64,000 nucleotides of DNA, taken from assembly GCF_036867415.1 (NCBI RefSeq), contig NZ_JBAJHU010000002.1:658791-722790 (forward strand), read 5' to 3'. This DNA comes from Rossellomorea sp036867415. GTDB lineage: Bacteria > Bacillota > Bacilli > Bacillales > Bacillaceae_B. Each line of letters opens with the position of its first letter. The first letter of the stretch is position 1. The notes under the pieces were generated by a model that did no database searches, was not told the DNA's origin, and worked only from the letters and a program-made list of their open reading frames with translations. The position numbers and the translations under genes were made by a program. Shown in pieces: positions 42,360 to 50,860 of this stretch.

Positions 42360-42689
42360 TCACCCTTCAAAATAAAGATGATAATGAGTCTGACAACCCG
42401 GGTTAAATGAGGATTTGCAAGACGGACATACTGATTGGCAATTCATGTACTGAATAATCGTCAGTTCATTCCTGCACTCCCCGCACAACACAGCCTTGGC
42501 GTTCCATTCATCTTTCGACCAGCGCAAGGGTTTGTGGCCGGCCGTTTCTTCATGGCATAGATGGCAAGGATAATAGGTATCGCAGCACTTGAACTTGATT
42601 GCGATGATATCCTTTTCACTATGATAATGGCGGCATCTCGTTTTTGAATCAACATCTACTCCCTTAACCAACAAATGTTCTGGCACCAT
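42360..42689 (-). CDS. CHY zinc finger protein
   Basis: A 109-residue protein with the CHY zinc finger: DSKTRCRHYHSEKDIIAIKF, CCDTYYPCHLCHEE, VLCGECRNELTI and CPSCKSSFNPGCQTHYHLY carry at least nine Cys and several His for three zinc sites. Function unknown in bacteria; the domain occurs in eukaryotic ubiquitin ligases. AAGGAGG precedes ATG 42689. It is upstream of msrAB on the same strand (gap 39) and may be cotranscribed. Confidence 0.88.
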   Translation of the reverse strand: MVPEHLLVKGVDVDSKTRCRHYHSEKDIIAIKFKCCDTYYPCHLCHEETAGHKPLRWSKDEWNAKAVLCGECRNELTIIQYMNCQSVCPSCKSSFNPGCQTHYHLYFEG

Positions 42690-42802
42690 TCCCCCACCTC
42701 CTTTTTTATAAGGTCTTTTCTACTTTTTCGCCACCAAAGTCGCATTTACCTGTCACGGGTAAAAAAAGTGGATACCAACCGGGACGGCTGATATCCATTT
42801 CC

Positions 42803-43474
42803 TTATTCCACGTGAGCCAGTATCCCCCGCAGATCCCCGTATTCATAGTGAGGTTTGACACCGAGTTCGTCCATTACTTTTCCCTGGCGGTTAATCCAGG
42901 CGGTGTAGAAGCCGAAGCTTGCTGCTCCTGCGATATCCCATGTATTCGAAGACATGAACAGGACTTCCTCTCTTCTGACACCAAGCTTATCAAGGACCAG
43001 CTGGTATGACATCGGCGTCGGTTTGAACTGCTTTACTTCATCCACAGAAAGAACCTCGTCCAGTAACGATGAAAACGGCGATTGATCGACTAGAGGATTC
43101 AACATATCGAACGAACCGTTGGAGAAAATCGCCGTTCGGTATGTCTGCAGTTTGTTCAATACTTCTTCTGTTTCTTCATAATGCTGAAGCTTCAGATACG
43201 AATCAATCAATTGTTTTTCCGTGTCTTCCGTAAGCTCGGCACCCGCCTCTTTACATGCATAATGAAGGGCATCCCTGGTGATTGCAAGGAAAGTCGCATA
43301 TTTTCCCATCAACTGCCGCAAAAAACTGTACTCCAGCTGCTTCTGTCTCCATACCCTGCTGATTGCTTCCCCTTTGCCGGGATACAATTCATTGCATTTC
43401 TCAATCACAGAATGAACATCGAACAGCGTACCATAGGCATCGAATACAAATGCTTTGAAATTAGAATGGGACAT
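42803..43474 (-). CDS. HAD family type II haloacid dehalogenase-like protein
   Basis: A 223-residue HAD hydrolase. Motif I is FVFDAYGTLFDV (nucleophile Asp 11), with IFSNGSFDML (motif II) and FKPTPMSYQLVLDKLG, VLFMSSNTWDIAGA (motifs III, IV). This pattern (SNGSF, KPxP, SSNxWD) fits L-2-haloacid dehalogenase type II. Native substrate not known. AGGAGG before ATG 43474. Monocistronic, or first in a unit with the CHY and msrAB genes 110 bases on. Confidence 0.9.
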   Translation of the reverse strand: MSHSNFKAFVFDAYGTLFDVHSVIEKCNELYPGKGEAISRVWRQKQLEYSFLRQLMGKYATFLAITRDALHYACKEAGAELTEDTEKQLIDSYLKLQHYEETEEVLNKLQTYRTAIFSNGSFDMLNPLVDQSPFSSLLDEVLSVDEVKQFKPTPMSYQLVLDKLGVRREEVLFMSSNTWDIAGAASFGFYTAWINRQGKVMDELGVKPHYEYGDLRGILAHVE

Positions 43475-43649
43475 AACCGCTTCCTCCTTAGAACATTTCT
43501 TATTCTTATGATAAAGGAGAAACCCGTTTTTACAAATCGATAGCCCTTGGCTCCCTCAATAAATACTTCAGTATCACGTTTCAAACAGGATTCTTTCTCC
43601 ACCGTACAGGGTATAGTAACTAAAAATAGAGAAGAACAGGGGAATTCAA

Positions 43650-45122
43650 TTGGAACAGAAGCAAAAGTGGTATAAGAAGAAACGCTGGTGGATCGGAGGG
43701 GCAGTCATCCTGATCCTGTCCGCCATCATGCTCTACCATCGGGTAAAACCCCTTCCGCCGGGGATATCGTACGAAGGAGGAGTATACACCCTTCCTCAAA
43801 AAGATGTGGAATTTTTATACGATCTTACCTATGACATAAACGGCAAGGAAGTGTATGATCACTCCATCTTTGATGAAGTCTACAAAACGATCGGAGAAGC
43901 AGACGATTTTCTCGTACTGGACCTGTTTCTCGTCAATGGATACACGGACGGCTCCCGTCCCTTCCCGAAACTTAGTGAGAAACTGAAACAGGCCATCCAA
44001 GATCAAATGATAGAAAAACCCGGCCTAAAGGTTGTCTTCATCACCGATCACATCAATACAACCTACCGTTCCCATACTGCCGATCAGATTGATCCGCTGA
44101 AGGAACTGGGGGCGGAAGTCATTTATTCCAACCTGAATAAGCTGCGCGATCCGAACATCATTTATTCAGGAATCTGGAGATCAGCCCTCGGCTGGTTCGG
44201 ACAGGAAGGAATTGGCTGGCTGCCGAACCCGATGGCCGCTTCTGCCCCAAAGGTGACGGCACGGTCTTATTTGAAATTACTGAATGTGAAAGCGAATCAT
44301 AGAAAAGTCGTCATCACAGAGGATGCCGGCCTTATTCTGTCAGCCAACCCCCACGACGCGAGCGGATTCCACTCCAATATCGCTTTTAAAGTAAAGGGGG
44401 ATATCCTCAAGGATATGGTAAAAGCAGAAAGAGCGGTGGCTGCATATTCCGACGGGGATGAAAAAGCTTTTCCGACAAACGAAGAGCTTGAACAATCGAT
44501 CAAGCCTTCCGGTTCCGGAGAAGGCACTGATGTGAAGGCGCAGATTCTCACCGAGAGCAAAGTGCAGGATCACGTGGTCAAGGCTATGGACGAGGCTGAA
44601 AGCGGAGACGAAATCTGGATCGGGATGTTTTACTTAGCCGACAGGGATATCATCGACGCCATAGAAGATGCAGCGGAACGGAAAGTGGAGGTCAGACTCA
44701 TATTAGACCCGAACCAGAACGCATTCGGTCAGGAGAAGATCGGGCTTCCCAACCTGCCGATCGCTTCCGAACTTCACAATCTGAACAAGAAATACATCAA
44801 GATTCGCTGGTATGACACGAACAAAGAACAATACCATTCGAAATTCATCTATGTCAAAGGGGAGAAAAAGTCCACCGTCATCGGGGGATCCACCAACTAC
44901 ACATCTCGGAATCTCGATGACTACAATCTTGAAGAGAATATCAAGCTCGTCTCAACAAATGAGAGTGAATTCATCCAATCGGTGGACGACTATTTCAAAC
45001 GGGTCTGGAATAACGAAGACGGCATCTATACAGTGGAGTATAAAAAGTATCAGGACAAACTTCCTGCGTTTAAATACATCATGTATTTTCTTCAAAAAAT
45101 ATTCCAAGTGACCACTTATTGA
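43650..45122 (+). CDS. Phospholipase D family membrane protein
   Basis: A 490-residue protein with one N-terminal transmembrane helix (about 13-28) and two PLD domains. HKD-type motifs are NHRKVVITEDAGLILSANPH (about 214-233) and YHSKFIYVKGEKKSTVIGGSTN (about 402-423, the second with the Asn of SxN instead of Asp). Homologues act as cardiolipin synthase-like phosphatidyltransferases or phospholipases; exact reaction unknown. TTG 43650 is the start, AGGGGA upstream. A SigB-type stress gene follows. Confidence 0.82.
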   Translation: MEQKQKWYKKKRWWIGGAVILILSAIMLYHRVKPLPPGISYEGGVYTLPQKDVEFLYDLTYDINGKEVYDHSIFDEVYKTIGEADDFLVLDLFLVNGYTDGSRPFPKLSEKLKQAIQDQMIEKPGLKVVFITDHINTTYRSHTADQIDPLKELGAEVIYSNLNKLRDPNIIYSGIWRSALGWFGQEGIGWLPNPMAASAPKVTARSYLKLLNVKANHRKVVITEDAGLILSANPHDASGFHSNIAFKVKGDILKDMVKAERAVAAYSDGDEKAFPTNEELEQSIKPSGSGEGTDVKAQILTESKVQDHVVKAMDEAESGDEIWIGMFYLADRDIIDAIEDAAERKVEVRLILDPNQNAFGQEKIGLPNLPIASELHNLNKKYIKIRWYDTNKEQYHSKFIYVKGEKKSTVIGGSTNYTSRNLDDYNLEENIKLVSTNESEFIQSVDDYFKRVWNNEDGIYTVEYKKYQDKLPAFKYIMYFLQKIFQVTTY

Positions 45123-45123
45123 G

Positions 45124-45149
45124 GTTTCACATCCCGTTAAAACGGGAAA
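45124..45149 (+). promoter_or_regulatory. SigB-type promoter candidate
   Basis: GTTTCA (45124-45129), 14 bases, GGGAAA (45144-45149), about 50 bases before the GlsB/YeaQ gene, a family under SigB in B. subtilis (ywzA). Confidence 0.6.
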
Positions 45150-45199
45150 TAGTAACCTAACAGCATTTCATACAATACAAACAAATGGAGGGTATAATT

Positions 45200-45457
45200 A
45201 TGGGTTTTATTTTATATTTAATCGTTGGAGGAATCATTGGCTGGTTAGCAGGTTTGATTCTCGGTAAAAACGTTCCCGGCGGAGTCATCGGAAATATCAT
45301 CGCAGGTATCATCGGAGCATGGATCGGCGGAGAACTGCTTGGGAGCTTCGGACCAACACTCGCAGGAATCGCCATCATCCCGGCACTGATCGGGGCAATC
45401 ATCTTCGTATTCCTGTTAAGCTTACTGCTGAGAGGAATGAGAAAAACGTCTCATTAA
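45200..45457 (+). CDS. GlsB/YeaQ/YmgE family stress membrane protein
   Basis: An 85-residue hydrophobic protein with three predicted transmembrane helices. MGFILYLIVGGIIGWLAGLI and GVIGNIIAGIIGAWIGG are the repeated Gly-rich motifs of the family; the C-terminal RGMRKTSH is positive. Role unknown; in several bacteria it is a general stress membrane protein. ATG 45200 is 15 bases after GGAGG; ATG 45185 overlaps that site. A SigB-like promoter lies upstream and a terminator downstream. Confidence 0.85.
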   Translation: MGFILYLIVGGIIGWLAGLILGKNVPGGVIGNIIAGIIGAWIGGELLGSFGPTLAGIAIIPALIGAIIFVFLLSLLLRGMRKTSH

Positions 45458-45466
45458 TAACGATTT

Positions 45467-45511
45467 GAAAACTCCTTGAGAGGAAGAAGGATTTCTCAAG
45501 GGGTTTTTTTG
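45467..45511 (+). terminator. Terminator of the GlsB/YeaQ gene
   Basis: AAACTCCTTGAGA and TTCTCAAGGGGTTT arms followed by TTTTTTT. Confidence 0.85.
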
Positions 45512-45554
45512 TTTGCACTTTCTTACATTAGAATCATTCTCAAAGGATCATGAA

Positions 45555-45660
45555 TTTGAAAAATGGATCGTATTTTTACAGAATGGCTCATAAAAGGTTC
45601 AGAATGGACCACATATCCCGGAAGTGGTTCATATTTCTAATAAATGAATCATACCCTTCG
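45555..45660. repeat. Periodic array E (20.3 bp, ATGGNTCA word)
   Basis: ATGGATCG, ATGGCTCA, ATGGACCA, GTGGTTCA and ATGAATCA start at 45563, 45583, 45604, 45624 and 45644 (steps 20, 21, 20, 20). Inter-word bases drift. It fills the main part of the spacer to the 34-residue gene, where I see no other gene. Confidence 0.75.
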
Positions 45661-45747
45661 ACGCCATTAAAAATATAACCTGCCAATCACAACCCCACTG
45701 CCATCCTGCCATTCCGAAATACCTTAATCCCGTCCAAAACCAAACAA

Positions 45748-45775
45748 AAAAACAGCCCTCAGGCTGCTTTTCTTA
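45748..45775 (-). terminator. Terminator of the 34-residue gene
   Basis: On the minus strand AGCAGCC and GGGCTGT arms around TGA, followed by seven T. Confidence 0.7.
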
Positions 45776-45776
45776 A

Positions 45777-45881
45777 TTAATACGTCATCGATTTACGGGA
45801 TTTTCTCTTATTGCGGTACTTTTTATAGATTGGGTAGACAATAGGTCCCCATTTGATCAGTCTGCTAATTAAACGTTTCAT
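45777..45881 (-). CDS. Very small basic protein (34 residues)
   Basis: A 34-residue peptide from ATG 45881, with AAGGAGG at ideal spacing and a terminator after it. Sequence pattern: MKRLISRLIKWGPIVYPIYK then an Arg/Lys-rich tail (RNKRKSRKS). It looks like a small membrane- or nucleic-acid-binding peptide; no family is named with confidence. Its ribosome site is strong, which argues for translation. Most gene callers would miss it. Confidence 0.65.
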   Translation of the reverse strand: MKRLISRLIKWGPIVYPIYKKYRNKRKSRKSMTY

Positions 45882-46132
45882 AAAAAGGTAACCTCCTTTG
45901 ATACTTACTGTTTACCCGCTGGACACACCAAGAAAACATGAACCAAATTTTACTATATCTCCGTCAATCAATACCTTTCATGCTCGGCCGCGCTGCACAA
46001 GGGAAAAAATTCTAAACCGGCACCCGGGAAATAATCCCCTTGATTCTATTCCTTTTAAAAATTCAAACAAAACGAAACAAATTCCACTTTCCCTCCGTTC
46101 CATTACTAAAAGAACGAAACAGGAGGACACAC

Positions 46133-46456
46133 ATGAAAAAAACATTCCTAAAGGCCTTCATCGGTGGGAGCCTGATTTTGGCTGTATCGGCTTGTTCCAG
46201 TTCCGGGGCTAATGAAGAAGTGAACACCCCTGAGATCACCCTGCAGGAATTACAGCAAATTAATAAGGGGATGGAGCTCGACGAAGTGGTCGGCATCATC
46301 GGGGGCGAAGGCAAGCAGCAGGGGGATAACGGCAAATCCGGGACGAAAGCCCATCAAGTAAGTTATATATGGAATGGCGATACGGAGAATTCATTCGTGC
46401 ACATCAATTTTCTCAATAATAAAGTCAGTACAATCAAGGACGTGAATATGCGGTGA
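46133..46456 (+). CDS. DUF3862-type lipoprotein (SmpA/BLIP-like fold)
   Basis: A 107-residue lipoprotein: signal peptide with lipobox VSAC (Cys 21), then a single domain with QQINKGMELDEVVGIIGGEG and QVSYIWNGDTENSFVHINF, the BamE/BLIP-like pattern common in Bacillus lipoproteins. It would be anchored outside the membrane; function unknown. AGGAGG precedes ATG 46133. Convergent with the gas vesicle cluster and probably unrelated to it. Confidence 0.78.
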   Translation: MKKTFLKAFIGGSLILAVSACSSSGANEEVNTPEITLQELQQINKGMELDEVVGIIGGEGKQQGDNGKSGTKAHQVSYIWNGDTENSFVHINFLNNKVSTIKDVNMR

Positions 46457-46571
46457 TCCGCAAGCCGGGTGACACACTATATCATGATCTTCAACTGGCG
46501 GGGCGCGAATTGACCCGACTGCCACTCCATGGATCGAAATGAGAGCTCCATGATCAGCTTCCTAACGTACA

Positions 46572-46600
46572 AATGCCCGGAGACAGATCTCCGGGCATTC
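46572..46600 (-). terminator. Terminator of the gas vesicle operon
   Basis: ATGCCCGGAGA and TCTCCGGGCAT form an 11-bp palindromic stem with a four-base loop, directly after gvpU. Confidence 0.75.
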
Positions 46601-46601
46601 C

Positions 46602-46994
46602 TTATTTACTGCTCTTCGATTCAGATATCTTCCCCAGGAAGAATCCGTCAACTTCACTCAGTTTGCCTCTCCACAGGATTTTTCCTTTGGATGGAGTGGC
46701 TTTACTGTCTCCGCAGTATACTTTCGTATTTTTCATGTGAATGAAATTGGCTTCAGTACTGTTGTTTTCTTCGACTGTTTCCCCTGCTTTGACCAGTTCG
46801 TCGCTCAGTTTCTGGGCAACATCACTGCCGTCTTCAAAGTTTTCACTGAGAGCGTCGAAGTAGTCTTTTGCGGAGACGAGGGTGCCTGAAATGACCGATC
46901 CATTCACATTGAGTGTTATATCCAACGTAAAGTCATGCCTATTGGCTGCTTGTACAAAGAATTCCAGAATACTATCTTTAGATTCTGAGCTCAT
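46602..46994 (-). CDS. gvpU: Gas vesicle accessory protein GvpU
   Basis: Last gene of the cluster, 130 residues. In P. megaterium GvpU acts as an accessory protein affecting vesicle clustering. Pattern: DSILEFFVQAANRHDFTLDITLN, VSGTL-like VISGTLVSAKDYFDALSENF and VDGFFLGKISESK near the end. ATG 46994 has AGGGAGAAG upstream; a longer frame is unlikely. 160 bases after gvpT. Recognition is by place in the cluster and family pattern. Confidence 0.82.
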   Translation of the reverse strand: MSSESKDSILEFFVQAANRHDFTLDITLNVNGSVISGTLVSAKDYFDALSENFEDGSDVAQKLSDELVKAGETVEENNSTEANFIHMKNTKVYCGDSKATPSKGKILWRGKLSEVDGFFLGKISESKSSK

Positions 46995-47154
46995 ATTCAC
47001 TTCTCCCTTCCGGCTGTCTGGTAAAAGGCCGTTTTCCAGCTTTTCGTACGTTATGAAGTATACAGAATGCAGGGCGTACACGCGCTCTTTTCAAACAGCA
47101 TGTATCTGCGTTCCGCTAGTATGATACGCACCATTTTTTTGCGGATACAGCCTA

Positions 47155-48018
47155 TTATGAAGATGTGTCGTCATCACTGGAAAGCGTTGTTCCCTCTTCG
47201 TCTTCATTTTCTTTGTTTGCTGATTTTTTTGATTTTGATGACTTGCGTGTTGAACGCTTTTTGTTCTTGGATGAACTTGATTTGCTCTGTTTTTTATCTT
47301 CTTTAGATTCATCGTAATCTTCTTCTTCAGACTCGTCTCCATCGTCGTCTTCGTTCTTTTTCGAAGATTTTTTCTCACTCTTTGACTCTTCTTCGTCTTC
47401 CTCTTCTTCATCGTCATCGTCAGAATCATCTTCCGTTTCCTCTTCTGCCTTCTTGGAAGATTTAGCTGAACCCTTTTTTCCTTTTGCCTTCACTTCTTCG
47501 TCTTCATCTTCATCTTCTTCCTCGTCATCACCGTCATCTTCAGTCAGCTTTGTCAGCATATCCTCTAATTTTTGGAGACGGTTCTGAAGCTCTTCGTTTT
47601 CTTGTTTAAGAGATTCATAGTCGTTGTCCTTATCGTTGTCCCCGTTTGATTCTTCAGATTGACTTGAGCTTAATGTTGTTTCGTTTTCTTCTTCTGAGTC
47701 ATCCGATTCTTTCTTATCACGCTTAAATAAGTTTGTTGTTGAAGATTTCAATGAGGTAACGGCACTTCTTGATTTTTCCTTGGCTGCTTTTCCGAAATCG
47801 AGCCCTTTGCTTTTCAGTTTTTCCTGATCGATTGAATCAAGCAGCCTTTTCCCATTTTCCGGAGTTGCCAGATATCCGACGGTGGCACCGAGCACACTTC
47901 CTGCGACTGTGCGTCTGATCGGGCCGCTCATTCTCTTTTTCTTATCGTTCTTTGCGTTTTTATCCTGTGTATCATTCTCTACTGTTGTGTTTTCAACCTT
48001 TGAATTTTTCTCTGCCAT
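47155..48018 (-). CDS. gvpT: Gas vesicle protein GvpT (YtxH-like)
   Basis: A 287-residue protein: N-terminal YtxH-like segment (MSGPIRRTVAGSVLGATVGY, about 31-50), then a coiled-coil stretch (KQENEELQNRLQKLEDMLTK) and a very long Asp/Glu/Ser-rich disordered tail ending in alternating acidic and Lys/Arg/Ser blocks. This matches GvpT of the P. megaterium cluster, whose role is not settled. Related in layout to GvpP. ATG 48018 follows CGGAGG. 16 bases after gvpJ. Confidence 0.85.
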   Translation of the reverse strand: MAEKNSKVENTTVENDTQDKNAKNDKKKRMSGPIRRTVAGSVLGATVGYLATPENGKRLLDSIDQEKLKSKGLDFGKAAKEKSRSAVTSLKSSTTNLFKRDKKESDDSEEENETTLSSSQSEESNGDNDKDNDYESLKQENEELQNRLQKLEDMLTKLTEDDGDDEEEDEDEDEEVKAKGKKGSAKSSKKAEEETEDDSDDDDEEEEDEEESKSEKKSSKKNEDDDGDESEEEDYDESKEDKKQSKSSSSKNKKRSTRKSSKSKKSANKENEDEEGTTLSSDDDTSS

Positions 48019-48033
48019 TGTTAAGACCTCCGA

Positions 48034-48366
48034 TTAGTTTGATTGATTACTAGTTTTCAACCGATTTGAGTCCATCTTTTTCTCGAGTGATTCCAGGCGT
48101 TCCTGCAGCTTTTTATTTTCAGCTTCAAGGGCCCGTGTATTGTTGTCAGCCGCTTTGGAACTTAGGTAAGGATCATTTTCCCACCAGTCCATGCCGATTT
48201 CCTTTGCCTTATCGACTGAAGCGACGATTAAACGGATTTTGATGGTCAACAGCTCGACATCTGCTATCCCGACCGTGATATCTCCTGCGATGACAACTCC
48301 TTTATCTAAGACTTTCTCTAAAACATCCACTAGCGTATTTGACTGCATGGAATGTTCCATAGCCAT
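48034..48366 (-). CDS. gvpJ: Gas vesicle protein GvpJ
   Basis: GvpA/J/M-like minor vesicle protein of 110 residues. TLVDVLEKVLDKGVVIAGDI and TVGIADVELLTIKIRLIVA are the GvpA-family core; a C-terminal coiled coil (ALEAENKKLQERLESLEKKM) is added. It is a minor tip or nucleation component in vesicle assembly by analogy. ATG 48366 has AAGGAGG nine bases upstream. 35 bases after gvpK. Confidence 0.93.
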   Translation of the reverse strand: MAMEHSMQSNTLVDVLEKVLDKGVVIAGDITVGIADVELLTIKIRLIVASVDKAKEIGMDWWENDPYLSSKAADNNTRALEAENKKLQERLESLEKKMDSNRLKTSNQSN

Positions 48367-48401
48367 ATCGTTGTCCTCCTTTGGCTCAAGTCAGGAAGTG
48401 A

Positions 48402-48692
48402 TTACATCAGACTTCCCAGCGGCCCGAGATCTATATTAAGGTCCTCAGCATCAAGACCGAAGATTTCTTTTAATTCTTCCATTTTCTCTTCAAGGTTCAT
48501 CAAGGCAACCCCTAGATCTTCCACCTGCTGATCTGTAAGGGTACCGCCTTCCACACGCCTCATGGCATGTCTTTCAACGATCTGTCTGATTAACTCAATG
48601 ACGGTGAGGACAAGCTGTGCTAATCCATCCTCAGGATTATCTGAATCGAAATTAATCCTGCTGCGCCCATTTGTCTGGCTGGCCTGTTGCAT
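48402..48692 (-). CDS. gvpK: Gas vesicle protein GvpK
   Basis: A 96-residue accessory protein with the GvpK pattern DNPEDGLAQLVLTVIELIRQ and ERHAMRRVEGGTLTDQQVED, helical throughout. Needed for vesicle formation in several species. I chose ATG 48692, about ten bases after GGGAGG; the frame also runs upstream through a TTG without a site. It overlaps the gvpS end by 41 bases, so coupled translation is likely. Confidence 0.93.
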   Translation of the reverse strand: MQQASQTNGRSRINFDSDNPEDGLAQLVLTVIELIRQIVERHAMRRVEGGTLTDQQVEDLGVALMNLEEKMEELKEIFGLDAEDLNIDLGPLGSLM

Positions 48693-48933
48693 GGATGAGT
48701 TCCTCCCTTTCTTTATCAAGCTTTTCGGAATTGATTTCCTTCCGGGTGCCGTTCTTATGCTGTACCAGCGTTTCCACCGAGGAAATTAATACCCTGAGGT
48801 CTAAATAGACGAGATCGACACCTGCGATCGAAATTATCAGGTCTCCTTTGATGGCTACACCTTTATCGAGAATCACGTCTAATATATCTATGAGTGCAAT
48901 ATCCTTGTTTTCAATCGATTCTCTTACTGTCAT
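48652..48933 (-). CDS. gvpS: Gas vesicle protein GvpS
   Basis: A 93-residue GvpA-family paralogue: ALIDILDVILDKGVAIKGDL, then IISIAGVDLVYLDLRVLISS and a charged tail. In P. megaterium GvpS is a minor, GvpA-like protein of this operon. ATG 48933 follows AAAGGG. It is 74 bases after gvpL and overlaps gvpK by 41 bases. Confidence 0.92.
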   Translation of the reverse strand: MTVRESIENKDIALIDILDVILDKGVAIKGDLIISIAGVDLVYLDLRVLISSVETLVQHKNGTRKEINSEKLDKEREELIHATGQPDKWAQQD

Positions 48934-49007
48934 AGCTCACAATCCCTTTCTATTTGCTACCATATTGACTAATTTCCCTCTGGGTACACTCTTGAAACAG
49001 CCAATTT

Positions 49008-49814
49008 TTATGAAAAACTTGAGAAATGGTAAGGCGGCCATGGTCCGGAAGCTTCAAAGCTCCAACCTGTTTTCTCGAGTTCTTCTTTATACCGGTTCAC
49101 CTCCTCGATGAAGTCATCCACTTGATCTACGGCGATCAGGAACACGGAGTTCCAGGCCATATTTTCCTTTCGTCCGGTGACATCCTTGCCCCAGTTCTTC
49201 TTTACATTGCCTTCGAGCGCCTTTTCTTTAAGCTTTTCGTGTACCTCTTCACAGATCCGGTTTTTCTCGTTTTCAAGTTCCTGATCAATCAGCTGATCTA
49301 TTTTTTTCTTTTCAAAAAATTGTCTTCCCTTAGGCAGCTCGCTGATCTCTTTTCTTTTCTCCTCGATAGCGGGGTTGCTATCGCTCACTTCTTCCCTGAG
49401 CTGATTATCATTGCAGAAAATCTTCACGTTCCATTCTTCATTCCCTTTCAGCTTTTTGAAGGTGCTTTCCAGCTTATTGCGGGTGCCTTCAATGCTGCTC
49501 TTCAAGCTGTCTTCACTTTTGTAAAGCGTACAGAACTTCAACGGGACGATCGTATACATTTTAGAAACCATCAAGACGGTTTCATGATGATGAAAGGCTT
49601 TCTCCTGCAGCCATTCCATATCATTTTCAATCTTATCCTTTAACTCCACTTCCGTATGTTTGCCGGAATCAAGATTGCACACAATGGCTGTCACGTCACC
49701 AACCGGGATGGTGTAAAGCTCGCTTTCACCATCGAAACCTGTTATAGAGGGAAGCGATTGATCATTTGCTTCGGTCGTTGGGATCAAGCCGTATAAATAA
49801 AGTAAATCGCTCAT
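49008..49814 (-). CDS. gvpL: Gas vesicle protein GvpL (GvpL/F family)
   Basis: A 268-residue GvpF/L family protein. LLYLYGLIPTTEANDQSL opens with the family's short beta-strand, IVPLKFCTLYKSEDSLK is the hallmark LPxxFGT-like motif, and SGPWPPYHFSS closes the chain. Acts in vesicle nucleation or assembly by analogy with GvpF. ATG 49814 has GGGTG upstream and lies 10 bases after gvpG. GvpF is its paralogue. Confidence 0.93.
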   Translation of the reverse strand: MSDLLYLYGLIPTTEANDQSLPSITGFDGESELYTIPVGDVTAIVCNLDSGKHTEVELKDKIENDMEWLQEKAFHHHETVLMVSKMYTIVPLKFCTLYKSEDSLKSSIEGTRNKLESTFKKLKGNEEWNVKIFCNDNQLREEVSDSNPAIEEKRKEISELPKGRQFFEKKKIDQLIDQELENEKNRICEEVHEKLKEKALEGNVKKNWGKDVTGRKENMAWNSVFLIAVDQVDDFIEEVNRYKEELEKTGWSFEASGPWPPYHFSSFS

Positions 49815-49824
49815 TCGTTCACCC

Positions 49825-50082
49825 TCATTCCTTTTTCTTCGTCATTTCTTCCCATTGTTCCATTTCACGTTTCTTCGCGATTTCATATCGTACCAGCAGT
49901 TCGTCTTCCTTCTCCTGAAAGGCTTCTTCCGGGATTTCCCCGAGTTCATACATCATTTGAAGCTGAATCAGTTTTTGCTGAATGGTAGGAAGGTCGTAAA
50001 GCTCCTTGTCGGCTTCTTCCTGAATCTTTTCTCCGATCTTAATGACCATGTTGATTGGTGCACTCACCAATTTATGGATCAT
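49825..50082 (-). CDS. gvpG: Gas vesicle protein GvpG
   Basis: An 85-residue helical protein: HKLVSAPINMVIKIGEKIQE, LQMMYELGEIPEEAFQEKED and a charged C terminus, the GvpG pattern. Co-acts with GvpF/L in assembly. ATG 50082 overlaps the gvpF stop (ATGA). A ribosome site lies inside the gvpF end. Order F-G-L-S matches other Bacillus clusters. Confidence 0.93.
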   Translation of the reverse strand: MIHKLVSAPINMVIKIGEKIQEEADKELYDLPTIQQKLIQLQMMYELGEIPEEAFQEKEDELLVRYEIAKKREMEQWEEMTKKKE

Positions 50083-50843
50083 CCGGCTTCCTCAACCTTT
50101 AAGCGGATATTGACGAAATTATATGCCGGCCATGGTCCGCTGTAATGAAAGTCGACCTTATCCTTCCACTTTTCATGTGCTTCATTCACCTTCTGGTCAA
50201 ATAATTCTTCCTTGTCGCGATCGACCAGGAACGCCGCATTCAGAAGCATTGTTTCACTGGACGGTTCGTTTGCTTTTGCTGCCTCCGCCGTTTCTTCAAG
50301 AGGTGCAAATACTTCCTGCTTCATCTCATTTTGAAGTGAGGCAAACAGCTTTTGAGCCATGCCCCCGAGCTGGATACGTTCGTAGTAGGCGGCTGATTCG
50401 GATTTGCCTTTCACTTGGGAAGACATTTTTTCCATTTCCGGATGTTCTTTCACCATTTTATCCAGATATTCTTTCTTTCCGATGACCTTAAGGCCCAATT
50501 CGATTTTTCCTTTGATTGCCGGGAAAAGCTTCTCGAATTGCGGGTAAAGGTTTTCAAGCAGCGCCTTTACATCGTCTTCGCTTTGAAAAACGTTCCCGAA
50601 GCTGATCGGGATAACCGTATCATTCCTGCTCATCACGCTCGATACCGTTTCCTGATGCATAAGCAGATTGTCTTTCTTAGGATGGTAGATCTTCATCGGT
50701 ACTTCAGCTGCCACCATGGCTGCATCTTTGTATTGGATCGTGAAGACTTCACGCGTCTCCCCTTCAAGCTCCACTGTTCCGAACTGTTCCTCTTTATCCG
50801 TCTGAATTGCACAGAATATATAGATTCCATTCTCTTGGCTCAT
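50079..50843 (-). CDS. gvpF: Gas vesicle protein GvpF
   Basis: A 254-residue GvpF: NGIYIFCAIQTDKEEQFGTV at the N terminus, VIPISFGNVFQSEDDVK as hallmark motif and HYSGPWPAYNFVNIRLK at the end. It sits inside or near the vesicle tip and starts assembly in archaeal models. ATG 50843 is chosen by AAAGGAG; the frame upstream overlaps gvpN and is unsupported. 17 bases after gvpN. Confidence 0.94.
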   Translation of the reverse strand: MSQENGIYIFCAIQTDKEEQFGTVELEGETREVFTIQYKDAAMVAAEVPMKIYHPKKDNLLMHQETVSSVMSRNDTVIPISFGNVFQSEDDVKALLENLYPQFEKLFPAIKGKIELGLKVIGKKEYLDKMVKEHPEMEKMSSQVKGKSESAAYYERIQLGGMAQKLFASLQNEMKQEVFAPLEETAEAAKANEPSSETMLLNAAFLVDRDKEELFDQKVNEAHEKWKDKVDFHYSGPWPAYNFVNIRLKVEEAG

Positions 50844-50860
50844 GGGAAAACTCTCCTTTG

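Noticed and set aside
42808..42823. TTCCACGTGAGCC near the HAD gene end as parS
   Set aside because: Right half does not match the consensus.
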